A stretch of 64,000 bases of DNA, taken from contig NZ_JBCFBO010000001.1 of NCBI RefSeq assembly GCF_038562635.1, positions 1,280,643 to 1,344,642 on the forward strand, written 5' to 3'. Positions 24,579-33,597 of this stretch are shown one piece after another. The notes under the pieces are model-generated. The model saw nothing but the letters and a program-made list of their open reading frames with translations. It had not been told where the DNA came from and made no database searches. Position numbers and translations under genes: made by a program. Every line of letters starts with the position of its first letter. The stretch's first letter is position 1. The DNA comes from Methanobacterium sp. GTDB lineage: Archaea; Methanobacteriota; Methanobacteria; Methanobacteriales; Methanobacteriaceae.

Positions 24579-26954
24579 CTACAAATCTTTATATGAAGCT
24601 TTATATAAGACCGCTTCAAGCTTATCAAGAGCTTTACCCACCTGCTTATCAAACTCAGTGAGTTTATTGGCCAGGCCTCTGAAGTAAGGTGCGTAAACCT
24701 TATAGTACATCAACCTGTCGGTATCTATACTGTTTTTTATGAGGGCTGATCTAAATTCATTGACTTTATCCTGGATAGAAGAGTACATTACCTCATCAGG
24801 ATATTCACCTAAAAATATACCGTCTGCACCATTTTCAAATGCAAATAAGATATGCTTTGGCATCAACCGGTTTATTGATGGAACCCTTATGATCCTGACA
24901 GATTCAGGATACGATATCCTATTTATCCCTATATTATCCGCAGCCACGTAACCAATATAGTCAACAAACGCCAGAATTCTCCTTTCACCTTCTTTTTTAT
25001 CCTTCAGCATACCTTCAATCATTGCAAAGATTTGGGCATCTGTTTGGCCCATTACGTCAATTGCATTGTTTTCACACTTGGAAACACATATACCGCAGCC
25101 GTTACAGGCAACAGGATCAACAGAGATACGTTCATTGTGTATGTAAACAGCTTTATATTTACAGGCTGCCACACATTCCCCGCACATCTCACACTGCCTG
25201 CCGTCAACTACAGCAATTGTTGGTTCTATTTCCAGCCCACCGTTTATCATTTCTGAAACTTTAGAAGCTGCTGCGTTTGCTTGAGAAACACTTTCAGTAA
25301 TATCTTTTGGTCCCTGTGCAGTTCCACAAACATATATTCCTTCTATATCGGTAGCTACAGGTTTAATTTTTGAATGCTTCTCTTTTACAAACATGTCCTC
25401 TGTAAGTCCTACATTCAGTGTTTCTGCAACCTTTAAAGTTCCTTCTGATGGTTCCATTGCTTCAGATAATACAACCATATCTGTTTCTATTTCTAACGGT
25501 TCTCGAAGGAGAGTATCTTCTAAGCGGACAATTATATTTTCACCTTTTTTGGTTATATCTCCAGGTCTTCCCCTTATCAGTTTAATTCCCTTGGACTGCA
25601 CGTGTCTGAAGTAATTTTCATACATTCCAGGAGTTCTCATGTCCGTATAACAGATGACTATTTCAGTATCTGGATAATAATGTTTTATAAAGCTTGCATG
25701 CTTCAATGACACCATACAGCATACCTTTGAGCAGTAACGTTTTCCTTCAGGCTTTTCATCCCTTGAACCTGCACACTGAACCATTACCACCCTTCTTGGG
25801 ATTTTACCATTTGAAGGCCGGAGGAGTTTACCGTCTGTTGGTCCATTTACTCCCATTATCCTTGCAAGTTCCATCTGACTTATTACATCATCATATCTTT
25901 CATATCCATATTCTGGACGTTTTTTAAGGTCAAATCCTTTGTGCCCTGTTGCTATGATTATAGAACCTACATTTAGAGGTATAATTTCCCCTTTCATATT
26001 AATGTCAATAGCGTTCATTTTACAGACTTTCTCACATTTACCACATTTAATACAATTGTCATCGTCTATTGTATAAATATCCGGAACTGATTGTGGGAAA
26101 GGCTTGTATATAGCTTTCCTTGTCATTAAATTCTCGTTCCATTCATTAGGAACCTCAACAGGACATATATCTGCACAGTTTCCGCATGCAGTACATTTAT
26201 CTTCATTAACATGACCTGGTTTTCTTTCAATGAGCAGGTTGAAGTTTCCTGCTTTCCTTTCAGATGATTTAATCTCTGAATTAGTCATGATATTGATATT
26301 GCTGTGTTGTACAGCTTCATTTATCAGCGGGTTAAAAAGACATAAAGAACATTCTTCTGCAAGCTTTTCTGGGGAGAATACTTTACCGATCTTTATCATG
26401 TTTCCCCCAACAGTAGGCTTATCCTCAATTATATGTACTTTAACACCCTGGTTTGCAAGTGAAAGTGCAGCGGTTATTCCAGATATTCCCCCACCAATTA
26501 CAGCAGCGCTTTTTTTGGTTTTTCGGACTATAGCGTCAAGGGGTCTAGCGTACTGAACCCTTTCAACAGCGGCATTTGTAAGTGATATTGCTTTTTCAGT
26601 TGCCTTGTTTTTATCAGAGTGTACCCATGAACAGTGCTCCCTGATATTTGCTATCTCTAAAAGATATGGATTTAATGGGGCTATATGATTTCTAAATGTT
26701 TTTTCGTGAGTAATTGGCGAACAGGCTGCAATTACTACCCTGTCCAACCCTTCTTCCAGTATAATATCTCTGATGTTTTTCTGACATTTCATTGAGCAGA
26801 GATTTTCAAAATCTTTAACTACTTTAGCATCAACTGAAGAAGCAAGCTTTTCGATGTCTACAGTATCTGAAATGTTGCCCCCGCACCTGCATAAGAAAAC
26901 ACCGATGTCAATGCTGCTTTTGGGAGCATATCTTGAGAAGTTGTAATTGTTCAT
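24579..26954 (-). CDS. hdrA: Heterodisulfide reductase subunit A fused to a cysteine-less MvhD-like domain
   Basis: About 791 residues, longer than typical methanogen HdrA (around 650). Order: N-terminal HdrA domain with CRCGG and CSMKC, FAD site AAVIGGGISG near residue 155, ferredoxin motifs CTACGNCADICP and CIKCGKCEKVCK, reductase core, then CEMCGECVAACK and CNGCGICVSKCE. From about residue 665 the sequence resembles MvhD (RILAFVDYIGYVAADN, SVRIIRVPSINR, ILFAFENGADGIFLGEY), but the cysteines of MvhD (CCNWC, CSGR, GCHPGDC in family members) are all replaced. HdrA bifurcates electrons between CoM-S-S-CoB-type disulfides and ferredoxin; the electron input here must differ. Start ATG 26954 has GAGGTG. 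Last gene of hdrCBA. Confidence 0.9.
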   Translation of the reverse strand: MNNYNFSRYAPKSSIDIGVFLCRCGGNISDTVDIEKLASSVDAKVVKDFENLCSMKCQKNIRDIILEEGLDRVVIAACSPITHEKTFRNHIAPLNPYLLEIANIREHCSWVHSDKNKATEKAISLTNAAVERVQYARPLDAIVRKTKKSAAVIGGGISGITAALSLANQGVKVHIIEDKPTVGGNMIKIGKVFSPEKLAEECSLCLFNPLINEAVQHSNINIMTNSEIKSSERKAGNFNLLIERKPGHVNEDKCTACGNCADICPVEVPNEWNENLMTRKAIYKPFPQSVPDIYTIDDDNCIKCGKCEKVCKMNAIDINMKGEIIPLNVGSIIIATGHKGFDLKKRPEYGYERYDDVISQMELARIMGVNGPTDGKLLRPSNGKIPRRVVMVQCAGSRDEKPEGKRYCSKVCCMVSLKHASFIKHYYPDTEIVICYTDMRTPGMYENYFRHVQSKGIKLIRGRPGDITKKGENIIVRLEDTLLREPLEIETDMVVLSEAMEPSEGTLKVAETLNVGLTEDMFVKEKHSKIKPVATDIEGIYVCGTAQGPKDITESVSQANAAASKVSEMINGGLEIEPTIAVVDGRQCEMCGECVAACKYKAVYIHNERISVDPVACNGCGICVSKCENNAIDVMGQTDAQIFAMIEGMLKDKKEGERRILAFVDYIGYVAADNIGINRISYPESVRIIRVPSINRLMPKHILFAFENGADGIFLGEYPDEVMYSSIQDKVNEFRSALIKNSIDTDRLMYYKVYAPYFRGLANKLTEFDKQVGKALDKLEAVLYKASYKDL

Positions 26955-26964
26955 GTTATCCACC

Positions 26965-27912
26965 TCATTGACAGAGGTTAGTCTGTTTTATCTTTTCTAA
27001 AACTTTATCTACAGGAACTGTATGTGTTTGAACACCCACTACTTTATAAGGGTCAGCCCCAAGTGCAAGTGCTACGAACTGGGAAATATTAAGGCATACA
27101 ATACCAAATTCAGTTCCCGACGATTTTCCAATGGTCCCCTGGTTTCTATCAAACTGCATCTGGCAGTTAGGGCACATATGGAGCAGAATATCAACGCCAT
27201 TTTCCTTTAAACTGTCCAGTTTCTCCTCAGTTACAGAAAGGGATAAATCTCGGTTCATATAACGCTGCCTGAAACCGTTGCCGCATGTTGTTGTTTTACG
27301 GTCGTACCAGTCAACGGTTTCCACACCGCATGCTTTTGCAAGTGTTTCTATAACCATGGGGTCTCTTTCATTTCCAATAGTATCCTTCTGATGGACTTTG
27401 CAGTAATGGCATGCGTGGTGAGATGCCACTTTAAGTCCAGATAGATCTATCTCTACAAGGTCTTTAATTTCATCTGCTTTATTATACAAAATTTCAACTG
27501 AATGGAAAATATTGCCTCTTGAGTCCATATCATCCGCATTATAAGTTAAATCATGGCATCCGGAATCATCTAAAATCTTATTTATCTGACCTCTAACTTC
27601 ATCATTCTCATTTAAGATATTGCATGATTTCTTAAGTATTGCATAGCATGTTGCACAGAGTGTTGCTATATTTTTATGGCCTTCTTCCCTTGCAATTCCA
27701 AAGTTTCTTGCTGCAAGTGCAGTGGTGGAAAATTGGTCAAATAAATCCGCGTAATGCCCTAAACCTGTACAACAGGACTGTCTATCACTGATGATGTACT
27801 CGATTCCAAGTTTATCAAATAAATATTTTGTAGATGACTCTACGCCAGGATATTCGACATTTACAAGGCAGCTTTTAAAGAGTAAAATCTCTTTATCTGG
27901 TATTTTTTTTAT
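26965..27912 (-). CDS. hdrB: Heterodisulfide reductase subunit B, apparent ATA start
   Basis: The open frame of 315 codons shows two CCG domains. The first has SCLVN, SCCTG and LCATC in the usual C...CC...CxxC order. The second has HACHYCK, then TTTCGNG where a CC pair is expected, then MCPNCQMQFD, so one cluster cysteine appears shifted or lost. HdrB carries the noncubane [4Fe-4S] clusters that cleave the heterodisulfide. An ATG only at 27528 would remove the whole first domain. Homology reaches back to ATA at 27912 (ATA AAA AAA ATA CCA), 5 nt after GGTG, one base past the stop of a duplicated 39-codon frame. The gene may start at ATA, be reached by reinitiation, or be partly disabled. Confidence 0.8.
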   Translation of the reverse strand: MKKIPDKEILLFKSCLVNVEYPGVESSTKYLFDKLGIEYIISDRQSCCTGLGHYADLFDQFSTTALAARNFGIAREEGHKNIATLCATCYAILKKSCNILNENDEVRGQINKILDDSGCHDLTYNADDMDSRGNIFHSVEILYNKADEIKDLVEIDLSGLKVASHHACHYCKVHQKDTIGNERDPMVIETLAKACGVETVDWYDRKTTTCGNGFRQRYMNRDLSLSVTEEKLDSLKENGVDILLHMCPNCQMQFDRNQGTIGKSSGTEFGIVCLNISQFVALALGADPYKVVGVQTHTVPVDKVLEKIKQTNLCQ

Positions 27913-28024
27913 GTTAACACCACCTTGATTTTAGTTCATCTATATTTGACAAACTAAATAATTTAAAATTATGAAAGTCAATGTTTTCAAGGCAGGTTTT
28001 AAGTAAAATCTCTTTATCTGGTAT
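27881..28024 (-). repeat. Tandem duplication of the hdrB 5' end
   Basis: A 23-base stretch covering ATACCAGATAAAGAG and following bases occurs identically at 28002-28024 and 27881-27903, period 121 bp. Similarity extends on both sides over the ribosome site and the first ~15 codons. Because 121 is not a multiple of three, the first copy runs out of frame. Confidence 0.85.
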
Positions 28025-28033
28025 CTTTTTCAT
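27914..28033 (-). CDS. 39-codon leftover of the original hdrB start
   Basis: Starts at an ATG with GGTG 5 nt upstream, overlapping the end of hdrC by 20 bp as in coupled hdrC-hdrB pairs. It encodes MKKIPDKEILLKTCLENID, nearly the same as the N-terminus of the downstream hdrB frame (KKIPDKEILLFKSCLVNVE), then leaves the family and stops at TAA one base before the ATA of hdrB. It is probably a duplication relic that now delivers ribosomes to hdrB. Confidence 0.6.
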   Translation of the reverse strand: MKKIPDKEILLKTCLENIDFHNFKLFSLSNIDELKSRWC

Positions 28034-28619
28034 CTCTACACCGCCTTAGTTCATTTAACCTGTTTTTGAATCCTGTTTTTTCTAAAATCTTGTTGATGTC
28101 TTTTACATCTTTTTCAGGCAGGAACATAGGGCCCAGGTTTAAATCTTCCCTTATATCTTCAAGATTAATTTTTAGTTCAAGCCACTCTTTTCCAAAGTCC
28201 TTTATAAGGTCATCGAAAAAATTGGAAGGAATTGCTCCCAGCCCAAATTCCATGAAACTCTCACCATATGCTGAAAAAGGAGCTACTTTCGGCTTTCCAT
28301 TTCCATTATCAATTGCTCTTTGCCTTAAAACTTGATTTACCACAGATGGGCTGTTGTTTACCGGGCATACGCTCTGGCATGTGTAACAGTAAAAACAATT
28401 CCAGATTATATCATCTGTAATTAAAGTTTCATCTTTATCAAGCACCCTTTTAACTAGTTCCCTTGGATCGTAGTCAGTGTGTCTTGCCGCAGGGCATACA
28501 GATGTGCACATCCCACACTGGATACATTTAAGGATTCCAAGATCTTTTGGTGCTTTTAAGTCATTAATAATATCTTCTGCTAATTCAAAGCTGTTTTCGC
28601 CTATTTTTAGAGTATTCAT
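28014..28619 (-). CDS. hdrC: Heterodisulfide reductase subunit C
   Basis: A 201-residue iron-sulfur subunit with two [4Fe-4S] motifs, CIQCGMCTSVCP near residue 35 and CFYCYTCQSVCP near residue 77, which link HdrA to the catalytic HdrB. Length and order (hdrC-hdrB-hdrA) fit a complete Hdr module. In Methanobacteriales hdrA usually lies apart from hdrBC, so this compact set looks like an additional Hdr-like complex; its disulfide substrate is not known. A 335-bp AT-rich upstream region holds paired direct repeats. Confidence 0.92.
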   Translation of the reverse strand: MNTLKIGENSFELAEDIINDLKAPKDLGILKCIQCGMCTSVCPAARHTDYDPRELVKRVLDKDETLITDDIIWNCFYCYTCQSVCPVNNSPSVVNQVLRQRAIDNGNGKPKVAPFSAYGESFMEFGLGAIPSNFFDDLIKDFGKEWLELKINLEDIREDLNLGPMFLPEKDVKDINKILEKTGFKNRLNELRRCRDEKDTR

Positions 28620-28750
28620 ATGTATTATACCCCATATATCGAATAAAGTGTCAGTTTTAAAAATAATCTGTTATAGTATTTATACTTGTACTTCAAGTTA
28701 TATATACTCAAATTTGACATTTTTAAGTTCAATTTATCATTTTTTAATTA

Positions 28751-28812
28751 TACCATGATTATTCAGTATAACCACTACTTAATTTTTGTGTATCATGATT
28801 GTTTATGTATAA
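28751..28812. promoter_or_regulatory. Paired imperfect direct repeats upstream of hdrC
   Basis: TACCATGATTATTCAGTATA (28751-28770) and TATCATGATTGTTTATGTAT (28791-28810) are similar and 40 bp apart, about four helical turns. They lie 130-190 bp before hdrC and could be operator sites. ACTTGTACTTCAAGT at 28685-28699 is a further small inverted repeat. Confidence 0.35.
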
Positions 28813-28954
28813 TAATTGTTCAAATAGTATAATATACTTTATCGTTATAAAAATGTACTAACTATATTCTGATAATTATATCCTTAAAACTTGAAAAAAA
28901 AGGAAATAAAACAGCATTAAATCAAATACATCCCTAAATATTAATTTAAAGGTA

Positions 28955-29971
28955 CTAAGTACCTATATACCTCGCATAAACAGATCTTGCAATATTAGGA
29001 TCATTAGTTCCTTTAATTATGGCCCTTCCATCCCTAAATACAGATATTTCATATTTTTCTGTATTAAAGAGCAGGATAAAAGGAGCACATTTAATACGAC
29101 CCAAATGTTCCAGGTTGGATGCAATCTCATTTAAATCCATATCTTTTGGATCTGCAGGAGTTATTTGAATAGCATTTCGTCCACAAAGAGAAGTAATTAT
29201 CTCCCTATCTTCGGAATTCAGGTATTCATATTCTTCAAGGGAACAGCAAGGGCATTCATCATTTTTCCGGACCACTATTTCATCCAGAGAATGATCCCAT
29301 GCATCATAAACCATAAGACGACCATCATGTTCATTTTCAGGCTTTGCTTCCCCAAGAAGTATCTTTATAGCTTCTGTACTTGCCATTGAACCCATAATCA
29401 CAGTTATTGTGTTTAATACTCCCATTGTGTCACATGTTGGGAGTGATCCTGGTTTTGGGATATGAGGGTAAAGACATCTGATACATGCAGCACCTGGTAA
29501 GATGTTCATAGTCATTCCAGATGTTCCAATTGCACCAGTGTATATCCACGGAATTCCTTCCATAACACACACGTCGTTTATGAGCATTCTTGTCAGGATA
29601 TTATCCGTCCCATCAAGGACCAGATCAACATTTTTTATGATTTCTTCCACATTGGTGTGGTTTAAATCTTTTACAATAGGTTCAACTTCAATTGAAGAAT
29701 TAATAAGTTTGAGTTTTCTGGTTGCAGCAACCGCCTTTGGCTCTCCAACATCAGTTTCATCAAACAGCATCTGCCTTTGTAAATTGTTTAATTCAACAAA
29801 ATCCCTATCTAAAATAGATAGTTTACCAATTCCCGCACGTGCAAGGTTATTTGCAGCTGCTGTTCCAAGGGCCCCACATCCAACTATCAGAACACTGCTC
29901 TCTTTAAGTTTTTTCTGACCTTCTTCTCCAATGTTCTGTAATATTTCCTGCCGTGAGTATCTATTTTCCAT
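28955..29971 (-). CDS. E1-like adenylyltransferase (MoeB/ThiF/HesA/UbaA family)
   Basis: About 338 residues. RYSRQEILQNIGEEGQKKL, VLIVGCGALGTAAANNLARAG (nucleotide loop) and LDRDFVELNNLQRQ are characteristic. Zinc-binding cysteine pairs lie at CIRC and CPCC; the catalytic cysteine is likely in LPTCDTMGVL. The protein adenylates the C-terminal glycine of ubiquitin-like sulfur carriers such as the one at 12289. A C-terminal extension (IKGTNDPNIARSVYARYIG) is typical of archaeal members. The ATG at 29971 has GGTGA upstream; a start at 30001 lacks one. It lies between the GMC oxidoreductase and hdrC. Confidence 0.9.
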   Translation of the reverse strand: MENRYSRQEILQNIGEEGQKKLKESSVLIVGCGALGTAAANNLARAGIGKLSILDRDFVELNNLQRQMLFDETDVGEPKAVAATRKLKLINSSIEVEPIVKDLNHTNVEEIIKNVDLVLDGTDNILTRMLINDVCVMEGIPWIYTGAIGTSGMTMNILPGAACIRCLYPHIPKPGSLPTCDTMGVLNTITVIMGSMASTEAIKILLGEAKPENEHDGRLMVYDAWDHSLDEIVVRKNDECPCCSLEEYEYLNSEDREIITSLCGRNAIQITPADPKDMDLNEIASNLEHLGRIKCAPFILLFNTEKYEISVFRDGRAIIKGTNDPNIARSVYARYIGT

Positions 29972-30023
29972 GTTATTTTCACCAAGTCTAGCTATTATCA
30001 TGTTAAAATTAATAAAACGTAAA

Positions 30024-31364
30024 TTAAACTGTTAATTGATCTATATTTTCAATTTCTATTCTTTCTCCAATGATTTGAGCCAGTCGTTTAGCAAGTGCTG
30101 TTACTGTGAGTATTGGAGGCCTGCCTGGGGCCTGTGGAATCACACTCGTATCTGCAATGAAAAGTCCTTTAATTTTAGTTTCAAGGTTTTTATCAACCAC
30201 TTTACCAACTGCAGCAGTTCCACCAGGATGTGCTCCTCTTATTGGAGTTGAAACTATGGATGAAAGGTCTACACCCGCTTTAACGAGTATTTCAACACTT
30301 TTTTCATATCCTTCTTTTAAAAGTCCAATATCTCTTTCAGTGAGCGGTTTTTCAACGGATCTATCAGAATTAATCTTTCCATTGGCTTCATCAGCTATTT
30401 TAACCATTATACCCATTATATCCTCCGGATTTGCATTAAATCCTTTATTTTCTAAAAGAGAGACAATTTGGGTAGAAAAGTGTGGAGATAAAAAATATGG
30501 GCCAAATTCAGCTTTAGTTCCCATTGGAATTTCTTTGTTGAGTTTTGCATCCTTTAAAAATCCACCAACGGTTATAAAAAGATCGCAGAATAATCCTTCA
30601 CCCACATTTTCTTTAATACCTGAATTTTTTAAAATAATTGGAGTATTTAAAGCTCCTGCAGCGATTATAACTTTTTTTGCTCCAAATATTTTTGTTTGAT
30701 CTCCAAATAGACCTTCAACTCCCGTAACCTTTCCATTTTCATGGGTGATTTTTGTAACTGTAAAATCTGAGATGAGTGTTGCTCCATTATCTATAGCTTC
30801 GTTTACAAAGTGAGTAGAATCCCATTTTGCACCTTTTTTACATCCACGGATACACAGCCCACATCTGCCACACTTAGAAAAATCAATGAATTTAGGCATA
30901 GGCTCCATGAAATAGCCGAGACTTTCTCCAGCATCCACTATTTTACGTGTTGCAGGCCCCATTAAATTAGCTGGAAATGGGCTAACTTTTAAATCTGCAC
31001 CTGCATCTATAAGCTCCTTGAAGAGATCAAGGTCATGAATTTTAAATTGTTTCGTTGCAGAATTAGAGTAACATGTACTACACGTATAGCACGCGTTTGC
31101 AAGGGAAACAGGAGTTGTACCTCCCACATCTTCCAGATACATTAATTCTGCAGGAAATTCTAGAAAATCATATTTATCAACACCCTCATCAGATAAATCC
31201 GCTTTTAAGTCCAGAGGGATATTTTTAAGATAATTTATTGATGTACCCGTTTTATGGCGCTTCCCTTTCTCCAAAATTAAGATTTTACAATCTTTTTTCG
31301 AGATTTCTCTCGCTACTGTGGCACCTCCAGCGCCAGTTCCTATTACTATCACTTCAAAAGTCAT
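30024..31364 (-). CDS. FAD-dependent GMC-family oxidoreductase with ferredoxin motif
   Basis: About 446 residues. The FAD-binding motif is VIVIGTGAGGATVAREI at the very start. A cysteine motif CGRCGLCIRGCKKGAKW near residue 170 suggests a [4Fe-4S] cluster, with extra cysteines at CYTCSTCYSN near residue 90. The GMC C-terminal histidine region is HPGGTAAVG. GMC enzymes oxidise alcohols or amines, but iron-sulfur versions in methanogens have no known substrate. The start at 31364 follows GGATGA. Two overlapping copies of the sulfur palindrome lie directly upstream. Confidence 0.85.
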   Translation of the reverse strand: MTFEVIVIGTGAGGATVAREISKKDCKILILEKGKRHKTGTSINYLKNIPLDLKADLSDEGVDKYDFLEFPAELMYLEDVGGTTPVSLANACYTCSTCYSNSATKQFKIHDLDLFKELIDAGADLKVSPFPANLMGPATRKIVDAGESLGYFMEPMPKFIDFSKCGRCGLCIRGCKKGAKWDSTHFVNEAIDNGATLISDFTVTKITHENGKVTGVEGLFGDQTKIFGAKKVIIAAGALNTPIILKNSGIKENVGEGLFCDLFITVGGFLKDAKLNKEIPMGTKAEFGPYFLSPHFSTQIVSLLENKGFNANPEDIMGIMVKIADEANGKINSDRSVEKPLTERDIGLLKEGYEKSVEILVKAGVDLSSIVSTPIRGAHPGGTAAVGKVVDKNLETKIKGLFIADTSVIPQAPGRPPILTVTALAKRLAQIIGERIEIENIDQLTV

Positions 31365-31395
31365 AAAATTCATCCAAAATAATTTTAAAAATATT

Positions 31396-31425
31396 TATTA
31401 CAATTGTTATATAACAATTGTTATT
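31396..31425. promoter_or_regulatory. Double palindromic operator before the GMC oxidoreductase gene
   Basis: TATTACAATTGTTATA (31396-31411) and TATAACAATTGTTATT (31410-31425) overlap by two bases. This is the only cluster of the motif outside the first 14 kb and places the oxidoreductase in the same candidate regulon. Confidence 0.55.
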
Positions 31426-31543
31426 TATATTTTTTGTTCAAAAAGTTTAAAATCAAAAAACATTAAATTAAAGTTCTTTAAAATTATAACTTATAACCTC
31501 TACAGAATGAACCCACTTAAAACATAGTAAATACCGTGAAATC

Positions 31544-32203
31544 ATGAATAAAGCTATAATACTCACTATTTTTTTAGTTGCAGTATCAATAAACATTTCT
31601 GCTGTTTCGGCGTGGGACTGGAACACACATGAAGAAATAGTAGAAAGTAATTACCATTTATTACCTGAAGATATGCAGCAAAATTTAAACTTAAACCTGA
31701 TGAAAAAAGGATCTACGGCTCCTGATTTTGTATTTTTTGACTTTAAATATCATAGTTATCCAAATAGTTATGGAAAAGCTATTTACTGGCTAAACAAAGG
31801 GAAGTTCTACTATAAAAAAGGCGATTTCTATTATGCAAGTTACTGTTACGGTGTAGCATCCCATTACATTACAGACAGCTTTTCAGCGCCTCATGCTGCA
31901 GGTGTGGGTGGGCTTCAGCACAGCATTTACGAGGTAAAAGGAAGTTTTCTAAAGCCTAAAATGATTCAAATTAATGGAGATTTAAAATCAACCATGTACA
32001 ATGGTGATCTAAACGGGACAAAAAGCTGGAACATGTGGATTAAAAGCAAAAATGATTCTTTGATCCAGAATGATTTAGATCATGCTACAGGTGCATCTTA
32101 CAATGCAGTATACAGTTCCATAAATGATGCATACCCTATTCAAAAAAATAATTTCCAGACAACTAACAATTTAGAATTAATATACATCTACTTAATTGGT
32201 TAA
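31544..32203 (+). CDS. Secreted zinc-dependent phospholipase C-like protein
   Basis: 219 residues with a signal peptide (hydrophobic IILTIFLVAVSINISAVSA). The mature chain begins at WDWNTHEE; a tryptophan at the mature N-terminus and later histidine/aspartate motifs (PDF, FKYHSYP, GVASHYITDSFSAPHA) match the zinc-dependent phospholipase C / S1-P1 nuclease fold, in which these residues bind three zinc ions. The substrate is unknown; a cell-surface role is inferred. GTGAAATC precedes the ATG. Confidence 0.82.
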   Translation: MNKAIILTIFLVAVSINISAVSAWDWNTHEEIVESNYHLLPEDMQQNLNLNLMKKGSTAPDFVFFDFKYHSYPNSYGKAIYWLNKGKFYYKKGDFYYASYCYGVASHYITDSFSAPHAAGVGGLQHSIYEVKGSFLKPKMIQINGDLKSTMYNGDLNGTKSWNMWIKSKNDSLIQNDLDHATGASYNAVYSSINDAYPIQKNNFQTTNNLELIYIYLIG

Positions 32204-32265
32204 CTTGAAATCAACATTTATGATTTATCAAATTTTAAATAAAGATATTAACTGAATTAACTAGT

Positions 32266-33528
32266 TTATGCATCATTTTTCGTTCTAATTGCACATAAAC
32301 TTTGACTTGGCAAACTATCATGCTTTTTAGGCTTTTCTATGGTCTTAAAAATATTTTTTGCACTCTCAATTAATTCCTTGTCATCATTTTCAGCGGCATT
32401 TTTGATATTTCTTATGATATCACAGAAAATTTTATCCACTACCACCTGAGTAAGGTCTTCCACTATTTTTTCCTTGCCGTCAATATCTCCAAGCATTTTA
32501 AATGCTTTTTCAGTTTCATGAGACCTTATCTTTTCTGCATTTCTCCTTATATCAGAAATAAGAGATTCAACTTCAAGGCGTTTTAAAGATTTTTTAAGAA
32601 GTAAAAGTTCTTCTGAAATTATTTTTTCAGCATCTTTAGCTTCAGATTCCCTTAACTTTCTATTTTTATCAGCTATTCCTCTTAAATCATCTATATTAAA
32701 CAATTTAACCCCAAGTTTTTTAACATCTTCCTCTACGTCTCTCGGATTTGCAATATCTACTATCACAAGATTCTCCAGCTTCTCTGGTGAAACCGCATTT
32801 TTTATTTTTTCACATGTTAAAATAGGGTGAGGTGCTCCAGTAGCGCTTATTATAACATCTGCATCACTCATAGCCTCGTCAAGCCTATCAAAATGGATTG
32901 CATACCCTCCAAGCTCTTTTGCAAGGTCTACTGCACGGTCATGGGTCCTATTTGCCACGACTATGGCTTTAAGATGTTTTTGAACCAGTGCTTTTGCAAC
33001 GAGCGTTCCCATCTTTCCAGCTCCAATTACAAGGACTTTTTTACATTTCAAATCCCCGTGCACTGATTCTGCAAGCTCTACTGCTGCAGAACCTATTGAA
33101 ATGGATCCTTTGTTGATATTGGTTTTTTTTCGAACTACTTGGCCAACATGGATAGCCTTTGTAAACACCGTATTCAAAAGATCCCCAGCATAGCCCTCTT
33201 TAAGATGCTTTTTTCTCGCGTCTTTTATCTGCCCCAATATTTGATCTTCACCTATTATCATAGATTCTAATCCACAAGAGAGTCTTAAAAGGTGATTTAA
33301 TGCATCATCATCAGTTTCAACTACAAAATCAAGGAAATCAATATTATCAACATAACAATCATTTAAAACTAAATAAAGCTCAGCACGGTTACATGTTTTC
33401 ATCTGGAGGTACTCATATACCGAGTATTCTTCCTTGATTTTTGCAAAGATTTCCTCCATCTGGAAAGTCGACTTTTCCATTGTACATATATCTGCTGTAT
33501 TATGGTCGATTCTGATATTTAGAATCAT
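32266..33528 (-). CDS. hemA: Glutamyl-tRNA reductase
   Basis: 420 residues. It reduces glutamyl-tRNA to glutamate-1-semialdehyde, the first step to tetrapyrroles (siroheme, F430, cobamides). The nucleophilic cysteine is Cys 46 in MKTCNRAELYL; the NADPH site is VLVIGAGKMGTLVAKAL. The start at 33528 (MILNIRIDHN) is preferred, since the extra residues up to 33576 are not family-like. It is followed upstream on the same strand by the precorrin-2 dehydrogenase gene, the usual archaeal pair. An isolated hairpin AAAATC-AAG-GGATTTT lies in the 69-bp gap. Confidence 0.95.
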   Translation of the reverse strand: MILNIRIDHNTADICTMEKSTFQMEEIFAKIKEEYSVYEYLQMKTCNRAELYLVLNDCYVDNIDFLDFVVETDDDALNHLLRLSCGLESMIIGEDQILGQIKDARKKHLKEGYAGDLLNTVFTKAIHVGQVVRKKTNINKGSISIGSAAVELAESVHGDLKCKKVLVIGAGKMGTLVAKALVQKHLKAIVVANRTHDRAVDLAKELGGYAIHFDRLDEAMSDADVIISATGAPHPILTCEKIKNAVSPEKLENLVIVDIANPRDVEEDVKKLGVKLFNIDDLRGIADKNRKLRESEAKDAEKIISEELLLLKKSLKRLEVESLISDIRRNAEKIRSHETEKAFKMLGDIDGKEKIVEDLTQVVVDKIFCDIIRNIKNAAENDDKELIESAKNIFKTIEKPKKHDSLPSQSLCAIRTKNDA

Positions 33529-33597
33529 TTTACGCCCCCGAATAATATTTAAATCATTAAAACCACTGAAAATCAAGGGATTTTGTAAATGGCGGTA

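Noticed and set aside
30106..30699. 197-codon frame antisense to the GMC oxidoreductase
   Set aside because: The sense frame has FAD and cysteine motifs and a full-length fit; the antisense product resembles nothing.
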